A stretch of DNA of 64,000 nt from NCBI GenBank assembly GCA_026210745.1, contig CP110632.1:4029001-4093000 (forward strand). The letters are read 5' to 3'. Positions 48,101 to 58,177 of the stretch are shown here, piece by piece. The notes under the pieces were generated by a model that ran no database searches, was not told where the DNA came from, and saw only the letters and a program-made list of their open reading frames with translations. Both the position numbers and the translations under genes were made by a program. Each line of letters starts with the position of its first letter. The first letter of the stretch is position 1. Source of the stretch: Exobasidium rhododendri (taxonomy: Eukaryota > Basidiomycota > Exobasidiomycetes > Exobasidiales > Exobasidiaceae).

Positions 48101-49430
48101 TATCATCGATCTTTGGCCAGCCTCTACTGCTACGCTGTTTGAATCTGCTGCTTGGCTCTGCACGTCGCTCTGACTTATCCTGTGCGTTTCTTCTTTACTA
48201 CTAGATCTAGATCTTCTGCCTAGCAATCGTAAGGCGTCGCTGAAGATCTTCTCTTGCATTTCCAGCAATGCTTTCCTCTTGCTCTTGAGTAGTTGATGAA
48301 CTTCACCTTTTGCAATGTCATGTTGAGCTCGAAGCTGATGCAATGCACTTGCATCCAGCTGACCTTCCAATTTCTTTTGTATCGATGATGTATTTTGTAT
48401 TGGGAAGTAAGAGGAGCTAGATAGGCTAGAGCTTCCTTTTCGGGACGAAACACTACTGCCTGCACTAAATTGACTATCCTTCAAGCTCGACAGATGGAGT
48501 AAGGAGGTGGGAACGGGAGGAAGCAGGTTTTCAAGCAGGTGTAGAGTGTCGAGATCGTCCCCTTCCTCCTCTTCTGTACGATAAGTTGAAGCCTTTATCC
48601 TTCTTCGAGCAGGTGAGGGTGACATGGAAGACTCCTCAGTGCTGGTGTAGAACGGCCGACTAGGTGACTTGGATTTTTTTAGATTGGAGGGAGAAGTGGT
48701 ACTCTGGAATGTTTCTATCTTGCCTCTTTGTCCTGCAGCGGCATCTGATTCTACCAAGTTCATCTCTTCTTCTCCATTTCGCTCCACTTTAAGTCCAAAG
48801 GTAGTAGAGTACGCTTCCGCCATAATGGCCTTTTCGATTGCTTGAATGCCTTTCAAGCATCCCTTTCGAATCCTAAGCGTGCCCTTAATAGAGTCTGGTC
48901 GGAGCACGCCTTCGTCTACACCACTAGGTGCTACCGCTGACATACTTTGAGAGGACGACGGAACGGGTTTGGACGTAGCCGTCGAAGTGCCAAAGCCAAG
49001 TGTTGTCCTTGAAAAGTTCTGTGATTGCTGGAGTGGCTTATCGACCGCATACACTGCCATCTTACAGTTGAGACAATGCAGCGTCGTCATGGGCGGAGAT
49101 GATGGGGAGGAGGACGACGATGACGGTGGTGAACCTTCCTGCAGTGAGTATGTCAACGGTAGCGTTATAGAAGTGAGAAGAGCTTGTGACTATCGAGGAG
49201 AGCGATGAATCATCATCAGTAGACGTAAGAGAAAAGCCAAACGACGAGCCGAACAGTTCACGTACAACAGTAATCTCACTCTTCATGCCGGGCGGGACAT
49301 CTCGATCATGCTCCAACGTATCGACTCCTTCCCTCGATGATTGATGGGTAAGTTCGTCGTCATCATCTGATCGATCCACCGCGATCCTGGTATTAAGACA
49401 AGGGCAAGCATAGACCTCCGTTCCGCCCAT
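45197..49430 (-). CDS. Giant disordered protein ending in an HD hydrolase domain (HDDC2/5'-deoxynucleotidase type)
   Basis: Exons 49430-49191 and 49138-45197 (intron 52 nt with a weak GTCACA donor and a good TGCAG acceptor) give 1393 aa. The N-terminus has Cys pairs, YACPCLNTR and, after the intron, LHCLNCKMAVYA, which look like a small zinc site. About 1000 residues of Ser/Glu/Lys-rich disorder follow. The last 185 residues are an HD domain: GWLHHRVDVPESIADHMYRM, LVHDIAEALVGDLTP and VKDLDRFELALQ supply H...HD...D metal ligands as in YfbR/HDDC2, which dephosphorylate deoxynucleoside monophosphates. HDDC2-like proteins are normally about 200 aa. Either a fusion or two genes sharing an open frame. 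Confidence 0.75.
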
Positions 49431-50179
49431 GATCGACGCTCTGTTCTACTAGGCCCCCTCCGACGACCTCTAGAAGCGGCTCGACGCTTTCCTTTCTTCT
49501 ATTTGCTGCTATATCGTCAGGCCCTGCAACGACGAGAGTGATGAACAAGGAGCGATCGGAAGACGAGTAGAGCACTTGGGAGCGGAGCACTCCCGTACAA
49601 CGAGAGCGCAGGAAGGAAACAGGAAGGAGCGGGAGAGGAGAACGAAGGAAGGAGCGATGAAAAGCTTGTAACACTCTTCTTTCCTTTTAAGATCGTGTTG
49701 CCGGAATGACTCAGTAGTAGGCCGCCCTCTGACGCGTCTATGCTCGGGCTACGCCTACTTTGTCACTCAACGCAATGGTGTGGGCCGAATAATAGCATCT
49801 ATACCTACGCCTTTCCTATTGTTACGCCAATAATTCTCTTTGCTGCCAAGGGAAACTCCTTTGTCAAACATAGGATTGTTGTTGTTGAGAGTACATATTT
49901 TACACAGAGAAGAAAGCATGTTTGCTTTGAGATCTCCTCTTCTCATGAGGGGAAGAAAGGCTTCCAAGACCGCATGTCCGACGAATGTTGACCCACTTGG
50001 GTAGTTACAGGAAAGAGAGAAGGGTGGAGAGGTGAAGGGCGGAGAAGGTAAGTGTCAAAAAAACATACTAGTGTACAGCAGGGTTGGCAGTGCGCAAAGT
50101 GAATACACGAGGAAAGAGGAAAAAAAGACCGAAGAAGAGGAGGGAAGAACAAGCGGGTGGTGTGAAGTAGGGGTTTATT
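49431..50179. other. Intergenic region upstream of the HD-domain gene and downstream of EPL1
   Basis: About 750 bp with no protein-like frame. Must hold the HD gene's promoter (near 49431-49900) and the EPL1 3' UTR. Purine-rich on the plus strand near 50000-50160. Confidence 0.5.
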
Positions 50180-50572
50180 TTATGAGCGACTCTTTGCCTG
50201 TGGTGAGTTGCTCTTGTTGGAAGCGGCGGCACTAGAGTTTAAGAAGTTGTGCTGTTGATTTTGAGTGAAGTTCATCTGCTGCTGCAAGTTTGACAGGATG
50301 CCCATGCCGATCTGGGCTTGAGAAGAATTTGGAGGTGGCGTGGCAGAAGAAGTCTGCTGGAGACCACCTTGCTGAGCAGCAGCTGCCAACTTCGCAGCCT
50401 GTTGTGCCATCTCCAACGCTCGACTTCGATTGGCGGGCAGTCGAAGCTGCATGGGTAATTGTTGATTCCCACTCTGGCTTTGATTGTTCTGGGTGAGGGC
50501 CGCGTGCATAGCCAAGAGCTGATTGGAGAATTGGTTCTGTGTCTGACCATTGACGCCGCCGCCGCCGCCGCC

Positions 50573-50605
<33 letters not shown>

Positions 50606-53600
50606 AGCTTGCAGATTAGCTTGGGCTTGTTGTATGGCGGCTGCTGCGGCCAGTGGATTCAGCTGCTGCTGCTGCTGCGGCTGAGGCGCTGCGTTGTTGG
50701 CAAAGGCATTTCCATTCGAGCCAGCCTGACTGAGCATTCTTTGCTGCTGTGACACTCCCTGATTCATGGGAGTGACGTGATTTTGAGCAGGGGAGGATTG
50801 AAACGAGTTGACCGCGGGCGCAATATGGGGCGACGATCGTTGTTGAGGTGACAAGGATGTAGTCGCATTGCGAGAAGCAGCCAGATGAGCCTGCAGCTGT
50901 GGACTGCCCGTCATTCCGTTGATACCACTTCCCGCGAAAGTCGAGGAGGATAGACCGTTCGTTGCACCGTTGCCGCCTTGAAATCGGCCGTTATTATTGC
51001 TGCTGCCCATGTTCATTGCGTTGGGAGAGCTATTCATGTTCTGTGACGATGAAGTCGGTCCGCTGCTGCTAAACGATTGAGCAAGGGGGTGAGGCATGTT
51101 CATTTGCTGTCCTGAACGAGGTCTTGGAATGGGTGAGCCTCCTGATCCTCCCATGAGCTGATTTTGCTGCTGCTGCTGCTGCTGCTGCTGCTGAGAGGAA
51201 GCGGAAGCAGCAGCGGAAGAGGTAATGGGCGCCTGTTGCGCTTGAGCAGCAGCTGCCGCTCTCTGTTGCTGTTGATGCAATGCCATTTGCAGCTGGGCTT
51301 GATGGATCTGCTGTTGCTGCTGTAGAGCGGTCAACGGTCCGCCCACGTTGGTCTGAGCAGCTCGAGCAATAAGGTCGTTCGACATTGCCATACCTGCTTG
51401 ACCCTGAAGATGAGCATTGAGACCACCAGCACCGTTGCTAGACGACACGACATTTGCTGCAGCCACGGCAATCGCTTGAGCTTGCGCTTGTTGACGTTGC
51501 GCTTGCTGGACGGCTTGTTGTTGCTGTTGCTGCGTTTGCTGTTGATGAAACATGCTGGGATTCTCCCCTCGAAAGATGGCGTAACCGACAGGCTGAAGTG
51601 GGGGAGCGTCTGCTGCTGCTTGTGCTTGCATCACATTTGTCAAGTCAGTGGAAAGCTTCATCAGGTCAGCCTCTTCCAATAGCGTCATCCGGAATCGCAT
51701 GAACCTTTGATCAAAGTCGTCAACAATTGCTTCGTCATCGTCTTCCATGCCGCCAAGACCGCATAGCCCTAGCCCTGCCCACCGACCACCTTCTTCATCG
51801 TATCGCCATCGTTCTTGCAATCTCGACCAACGCTCTTGCGCCTCCTGCCACTCGTCTTCGTTGGAGAATGTGTCTTTCTCGAGGTCATCGTCGGTATCGC
51901 TTTCACCTCCGTCATCTTCACCATCGCCATCGTCGTTCTCCACCCGTTCCATCCCATCAAAGCTCTTTGTCATCATCCCACCCTCCAACACGCCATCTTC
52001 CGTTTCGCCTAAATCGGTCGGCTGCGTGCTAGTCGCTCTTGCCATGGTTGTCGCATTACTACTGTCCTTGGAGAGCTGAGTAGAGGAAGACACGGGACTC
52101 GATGCATCAGAGGAAGCGCCTTCTGCCACCTGACTCTGATCACTTTGCAGCACGCCTTGCGATGCATGGACGTGAATCATAGGAGAGACAGAGTTCAGCA
52201 GACTAGGACGAATCGAAGGAGAAAAGGCAAACGGTCCAGTGAGGGGCGTCTGTTGAATCACTTCCCATGGCTTTGTCCTCTTTTCCATCTCCCAAAGACG
52301 TTCCCTTTTCGCCTCTACCTGCTCTTGGCTCACGTTCTGCTGGCGATCCTCTTGACGGCGCTGTCGACGATACATCTGCTGATCGTGATTTGGATCAGGA
52401 CGCGGCCAATCGGAAAGACTTGCTGGGACGGGACTCGGCGCTGGTAGCCTACGATCCAAGAAGATCCTGCCTCCTCTTCCCATACGCCGTCGAAAGGAAG
52501 CAGGTCGACCGACCCTTGGCAAGGACAGTGACGTAGATGACGACGAGGAAGTCGCATTGGAAGGCGAGTCATTCGACCAGGAGATGGAAGTGTTGTTGTT
52601 GTTGTTGTTGCTGCTGCTGCTATTATGGTATTGATCTGACTCTGAATGAATCGGTCGGAAGTTGCGAAGATGGGAAGGAACGAGCATCGGTTGGAAGGCA
52701 GCGTCGCTCCCCTCTTCCCAGCCGACGTCGCCATCCGCCTTTCGTTGACACTCCCGTTCGATGTACGCCTGGACAGCTTGGACTCGATCGGAGATAGCGG
52801 AGCCCAGACCAATCGAAGAGGTAGAGTTACCATTGTTCCCATTGACCGCAGTAGTGGACTGTTGAGCTGCAGTGCCTGAGTCTTCCCCACTCGGTCTTGG
52901 CTTCTTCGTTGACACTTTGACCAGGGTACTGCCTGCCGCTGCTGCTGCTGCTGCTGCTCCCGCGGCACCGTCCTCCACTTTCCTTTTCCTCTTGGAAGCT
53001 CCTGCCACACCGTGCAATTGATCTTCTCGCTTCTCACCCGACACCAAATCCTCGTCTTCTTGTCCGGCATTGGTTCCCTGGATGTTCCAGACCCTCTTGA
53101 CGTCCAGAAAGTCTTTTGTGATCTGCCAGCATGCTCTATCTTGCATCAGAGAAGCTCGCTTTGTCTTTTCTCGATGCGCCAACAAAGCCAAGAGAGTGAC
53201 GGCCTGTTGCATTTCATTCCGCAGCTTCACCAGCTTCTCGAGATGCAAAACGTCCGTCTTTCTCGTCTTTCGGATCGTCTTGACCTCTCTACGTCGAAAG
53301 CACACGTACGGGTCGTTCTCATTACTTTCATCGAAGTTTAGAATCGGCACCAGTGCCTTGCCTTCCTTTTCTTCTCGCCTCTCCTTCCAAAAGGGGTAGA
53401 CTACCCTTGCAACATGTTTTAACGCTGACAAATTACGGTACGGGTTCAAAGGTGACCACTCGACCTGGTCGCGAGAAGAAGAAGAAGAAGAAGAGGAATA
53501 GTGTCCATTCGCGTTGCCATTCTTCGAAGACGATGACGAGCTGTGGTGGTGCTCCCAAGGTAGCTCTGGTAGTTCTGGTAGTGCTAATTCTGCTATTGTA

Positions 53601-54849
53601 CTATTGTTCTCAAAAGAAGGTAGTAAGGACTCCCATCCTGGTAACTTGGAAAGATCCAAATGGGCAAATGGGACCTTCTCCGCCGTCACTTGTTCAAAGA
53701 CGGTAATGATCATTTCATACTCTTCGCAAGAAATGACCTTTAGGTTTGCATCATCTTTGGCCAGGTTTGCCATCATCTCTTCTTTTGTTCTTTCTTTTCC
53801 CTTTCCCTTCATGGAAGAGAGCGGTGATTTTACATTTTTCAATGCGGCTGCGATTGCTTGTTCTGCTTTTTTATTTCTTTCTTCTAACCAATCATTGTCG
53901 TCTTCGTCCATGCAATAGGCAGGCCCTTGACATGACTGTTCGACAGTCTCCGACGATCGGACGTACGTCACTGGATCAGAATAGGCGCCAGAGGGATAGA
54001 GAGTAGAGTATTCGTTCTGTGTCAAGACTGCTTTGGCTTCTGGAGTAGGAATGTGGTAGGCGGGTCGTAATGAGCCTTGCCCTTTCGTGCCGTTGGTAGC
54101 ATCACTGGCCAATTGTGTCGAGGATAGAGCGGCTTGCAAGTGATGTTCCTGAGAGAGAGGAAAAAGAGGGAGAGTGCAGGAGAAGGTGGGAAGAGAAGAA
54201 AAAAAAAGGTGTCAGCGAGCGAAAATTTCAACGGCTGGCGCGCCCTTCGAAGCCACTACCGCCCGATTTCGACGCGAAAGCACCATCCCGAGCGCCTCTC
54301 GAGTCGAATAAAATACACGACGCGTTAGGTGCTCCCGGGGATTATGGACTCTTTCAAGCAGAAAATGTCGTGAAAGCCAGTCGATGCGCGTCTCCCACTC
54401 ACTGTGACTTCGGACGCATCAACGCCCAGGCCACGATCTTGCTGATCTTCATTCTCAATCGACGATTCGGTGGCGCCAAGCAAAGACAGACCATTACCAG
54501 AACTACCTCTTTGGATCGATACTGATGAGGTCCAGAAAGAGAATAGGGTGGGAAAGGAAGGCAAAGAACGGTCAGTACAACGATGGCCTTAACAATAGAA
54601 TACGATAGATTGACAACGATGACGATGGCTTCAGACCACGGCTCTCCAACGAGAGAAGAGGAAGAAGACCGGCCCACTACGCCATCACAACTTTTGAATT
54701 CTTCATACTACAGAGCGTAACAACTGCAAATACGCGTAGGAATTAACTGCAAAAAACTCACACAGCTGCTTGAAACCTAATTTTTTGAGTCGTCGTTGCG
54801 AGGAACCCGCGGCAATACCAGAAGGAGCAGGCAGTGATATGGCGACCAT
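50180..54849 (-). CDS. EPL1: Enhancer of polycomb-like EPL1, NuA4 acetyltransferase scaffold
   Basis: Bridges the catalytic Piccolo module (Esa1, Yng2, Eaf6) to nucleosomes and NuA4. Exons 54849-54762, 54521-54403 and 54148-50180 give 1391 aa. The first exon encodes QRRLKKLGFKQLLSIQRG, matching the basic EPL1 N-terminus, and exon 3 opens with EHHLQAALS, the family hallmark. EPcA continues: TYVRSSETVEQ, GPAYCMDEDDNDWLEERN, FWKERREEKEGKALVP, DPYVCFRRREVKTIRKTRKT. Both introns are long for this region (240 and 254 nt). The C-terminal 550 residues are Gln/Asn/Ser-rich with repeated polyQ and a poly-Gly run, giving a much longer low-complexity tail than yeast Epl1 (832 aa). First two exons are inferred from phase and motif, without transcript support. 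Confidence 0.9.
50554..50606. repeat. (GCC)n plus (TTGCTG)n coding repeat in EPL1
   Basis: Encodes poly-Gly followed by polyQ on the minus strand. The Gln codons alternate CAG and CAA, so this stretch is less slip-prone than pure CAG. Confidence 0.85.
51165..51193. repeat. (CTG)n tract encoding polyQ in EPL1
   Basis: About ten uninterrupted CTG on the plus strand, CAG on the coding strand; the purest polyQ run in the gene. Confidence 0.9.
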
Positions 54850-55781
54850 GTCGAGGAGAAGATCTCCTGCTATTCAGTGGGCGTTGCCAATACCCCAAGC
54901 CTACGACAACGAACGAGCAAGACCAAACAGACGACGACGAAAAAAGACGCCCTCTAATGATCTTGAAACGCCAAGGTTGAGGTCGCCTTGTTGTAACGGG
55001 AAAAATTTAAAAAGGGAAGGGCTATGGGAGGCGCAACTCGAATAGGGCTTGCTGTGTTGGCCTCCGGCGACGTGACGATCCACGCTCAACGTCGACTTGA
55101 TGAACAGCCCGCTCTGATCATCCGAAGCCAGCTCGACCAGACGATGAAGTAGGGAGATGCAGACAAGCAAAGCGGAAAGGAAGACGTTTGTTCCAAGGGT
55201 ACGAGAGGCTCGGGGGAGGGAATTTCAGGATCGTAGGACGTGATTGGGGAGGGGCGCGCAACACACAGGAAAATGGACAGGGAAAAAGGACGAATTGGTC
55301 TGGGAAGGGGGGGTTCTGGGAAAAGGAGAAAAAAGGGGAAATCTTACGTGTCCACTGCGAAAAAAAAAAGCAAACGATAGAAAGCTGAAAAAAAATATAG
55401 GAAAAGAAAAAAATGGGAAAAGGAAAGAGCCAGCAGGGCCAAGGGACAAAGCGGTCGCGATAGGTGGAGGAAGGGAAAGGAAGAAGAGGCACTTCGCCCG
55501 TATGCCAGTCGCGTTGAAGATTACGAAAATGAAATACAGAAGTTACCAGCTGTGCTGTGTGAAGCACAAGACTTGTATTCCCTATCTCGAGAATAAGACG
55601 AGTTTGGCCGTGCATTACGCGCTAGTGATGTATCGCGACACTCGCTCGTTCAGAGGTCTCTCGCTGGGATGGCGTTTCCACGTGTCCCTGGCCTGTGCTT
55701 CTCGTCGAGTCGTCCGTCCTTCTCGCAAGGTTGTATCATTGGATGACTGTGAGGCCTTAAACAAGGTGCCTAATGATCACT
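54850..55781. other. Intergenic region: EPL1 promoter and 3' side of the calcipressin gene
   Basis: About 930 bp. The plus strand at 55200-55500 is extremely purine-rich with several G and A runs, producing long but compositionally poor frames on both strands (Lys/Gly/Arg on plus, Phe/Pro/Leu on minus). I do not regard these as genes. Confidence 0.5.
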
Positions 55782-57863
55782 TTATGCTAATGGAGGTCGA
55801 CCGGTCGGTGTGATCCTAACAGAGGAAGATTCAGTAAAGGTAGATCCTCTCATACTATCTACTGTGGCCTTGACACTAGAGATGCTGAGACCCTTGTTCA
55901 TTCGTTCGTCTAAGATGTCCTCCTCTCCGTCTTCTTGATCCATGCTTTGTACAATGACTCCCGGTATCGAGATGGTCGATTCTTTTTCCTTTGAAACATC
56001 ACCGGCATCGTAGGTTCGCTGGGCAAGTGGATGTCGGGAGCGGACAGTTGCCTGACTCGGAGGGATGACGACCGAAGGAGGCGGTAAAAGACCATCAGGT
56101 GATGTGGCACTAGAGCAAATCTCCTTTTCTCTCAGCGGTTTGGGTTGATGACCCTGCACACCCAGTCCCTTGTCACGGAGCGAGCCAAGAGCGCGGATCA
56201 GATCATCTGCTAGTGTCTCCCTATTTGGGGCGTCTTCCTTGATCGGCTCCCATCCTACAGGTGGACTGCCGGGCGGACTGATGAGAAAATTGCGATCCGT
56301 AGTGGGAACGGCTAAATGATCGTCTCCGTGTTCTTGTGTCGTTGACAGCATCGTCATTGGGCCAAAGTACGCTCGCAACACAGTACCAATTTCGTCGATT
56401 TCGCTCTTGAATTTACCTTTCAACGTCCCGGGTCCATCATCAACATCTTCTTCATCATCTCCCACTAAAGGGAGTAGCAATCGATCCAGTGCTTCTTTTG
56501 CTCGTTGTGCTCCCTCTACTTCCTTGTATACGATCGATGCACGTCCGAAACTGGGGAGCGGTGTCCAAGAAGCCAAGTCTCCAAAGGCGTGCAACAGATC
56601 CAGAAGCGACGCCGCTAAGGGTGGATGTGAAAAGATCTCGTCCGGTAGATGGACCAAAGTGAGCGAATTGGTAGCTGACAGATGCGCCTTCCTAGGATCT
56701 GAAGAATGAAACGAGGCAGTAGGCGAACTGATCGTTGCCAACTTGGTACGTTGAATTGTCTCGACTTCCGAATTTGCATCGAGAAGAGAGTCTAAATGAG
56801 CCAGTCTGGCCTAATAAACATGACGGCAAGGCAAGGTGTAGAGGGTAAAAGCATTTCAGTGTCTTGTCAGGAAGTGTCGTAGCGCTCTGCTCTCACAGCC
56901 TGAGCGCTCCAGACACAGTGTACAATCGCCCATTCCCCTTAGTAAGGTCGAAAGCGGCTAGCGGGAGTCTGAAATCCATTCCTCACCCTGCCAATGTCAC
57001 TCAACTGAACGTCGGTCTCTGCACGCTCGTCTTCTTCCGCGTCATCAAAAGCCCCTTCCGAACCTATCAGATCTCGACCATCTTGTTCACCTCGTACTCC
57101 AGTCCCGAAAGGTCCAACACCAGCGAATGGGTTACCACCGCCTTCATCTTCAGCTTCACCTCCCGACGGATGCAATGAGGCGCAGTAAGAGAGCGCTTCA
57201 AAAAGAGGCTCGACTTTTCACAGATAAAATGTAGAAAGATTCAGTCTTTCAAAGTATCACCAGCCATATTGATGTGCTAAAGTACTCACGAGAGTCCTGA
57301 TCGGCCGGTAAAATCCACAATTCAGAAAAAGGAGATTGATCTTCGTCCTCTTCCTCGTCGTCTCCTTCAGCGCCTTCCAATTGGCAATATAGACATCCAG
57401 AGAGACTCGAAGATGCTGCGATATCTTCAAGAGCGGGGGGGATTGTTCTGGAGACAGCATGAAGAGCTATCGTAGGGTAGTCGATCGTGAAGCCTCTACC
57501 AGAGGATAGCAAGAAGGAAACATGACTGGTAGTTTGATGTTGAGGTAAAGTATGTCAGATCTACTGATCGGCGGGTATTTGAAATTGGAAGATGCAAAGA
57601 CAGTCTCACCTCTCTGTCACCCAAAGCGTACCTTGCTGGATTTCCGCTCTTCCGTTACTACCGTTCAGGGAGTGACTAGAGCCGCTCGCCTCGTTGAAAG
57701 GCTGAAAGGCGGTTTCAGGTTGGAAGCAGCAGCGCACACCTCCCAATTTCAGTCGGAGCACAGGTGCATGACCTTCAAAGGAAGTGGGTGTCGCTTCCTG
57801 TAGACGAGAGTGCTCCTCTATCGTCATAAAGACGGGCTCAGAAGTGAGCTCTTGGAGTGTCAT
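55782..57863 (-). CDS. pICln (ICln/Lot5) chaperone in frame with calcipressin (calcineurin regulator)
   Basis: Exons 57863-57610, 57525-57290, 57213-56987, 56810-55782 give one 581-aa product. Residues 1 to about 260 are pICln, the chaperone that holds Sm proteins for PRMT5 and snRNP assembly: QQGTLWVTESHVSFLL, GFTIDYPTIALHAVSR, CLYCQLEGAEGDDEEEDEDQ, LEPLFEALSYCASLHP, QLSDIGRARLAHLDSLL. The rest is calcipressin (RCN1/RCAN), which binds calcineurin: an RRM-like start SLTLVHLPDEIF, then TVLRAYFGP, the hallmark FLISPPGSPPVGWEP, and ISIPGVIVQ. No in-frame ATG lies before the calcipressin RRM in exon 4. An alternative two-gene model exists: pICln stopping at 56939 in the last intron, and calcipressin from ATG 56933, exons 56933-56897 and 56698-55782. 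Confidence 0.8.
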
Positions 57864-58177
57864 CTTTGCGAAGAAGATCAAAGGGTAACGAGAAAGTATC
57901 TCTCGAAAGGAAGGCCATTCCAAGAGAGAATTAAAATTTCCAAGTCTTTGGCTAAGCTCGCGCGACGCATGTAAAAGCTAAACGTCGGCGAATTATGAGA
58001 TTCGGTGAAGCACAGGAGAACAGGGAGGGGATCTGGCACAGATGACTCAATTTGCCCTCGCTTTTGGGCGACTACACATTTCTAGATCATATCATAGTTG
58101 TAAGTAAAAGTACATTGGGATGGAGGAGTTGAAAGGTGTGGAGGGCTAGAGAGACTCTCTCTCTCTCTCCCTCTCTA
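57864..58177. other. Intergenic region: pICln promoter and HRQ1 3' end
   Basis: 314 bp. A CT repeat (58152-58177) directly abuts the HRQ1 stop codon and would be in its 3' UTR as GA repeat. No gene seen. Confidence 0.55.

Noticed and set aside
52330-53070. 246-codon alternate minus-strand frame within EPL1
   Set aside because: Overlaps the EPL1 reading frame in another register; Arg/Ser-rich with no family features.
55244-55813. 189-codon frame on the plus strand (and a 165-codon frame opposite) in the EPL1 upstream region
   Set aside because: Composition is that of purine-rich spacer (Gly/Lys/Arg runs; Phe/Pro/Leu opposite), no family resemblance, and the 3' end runs past the calcipressin stop codon.
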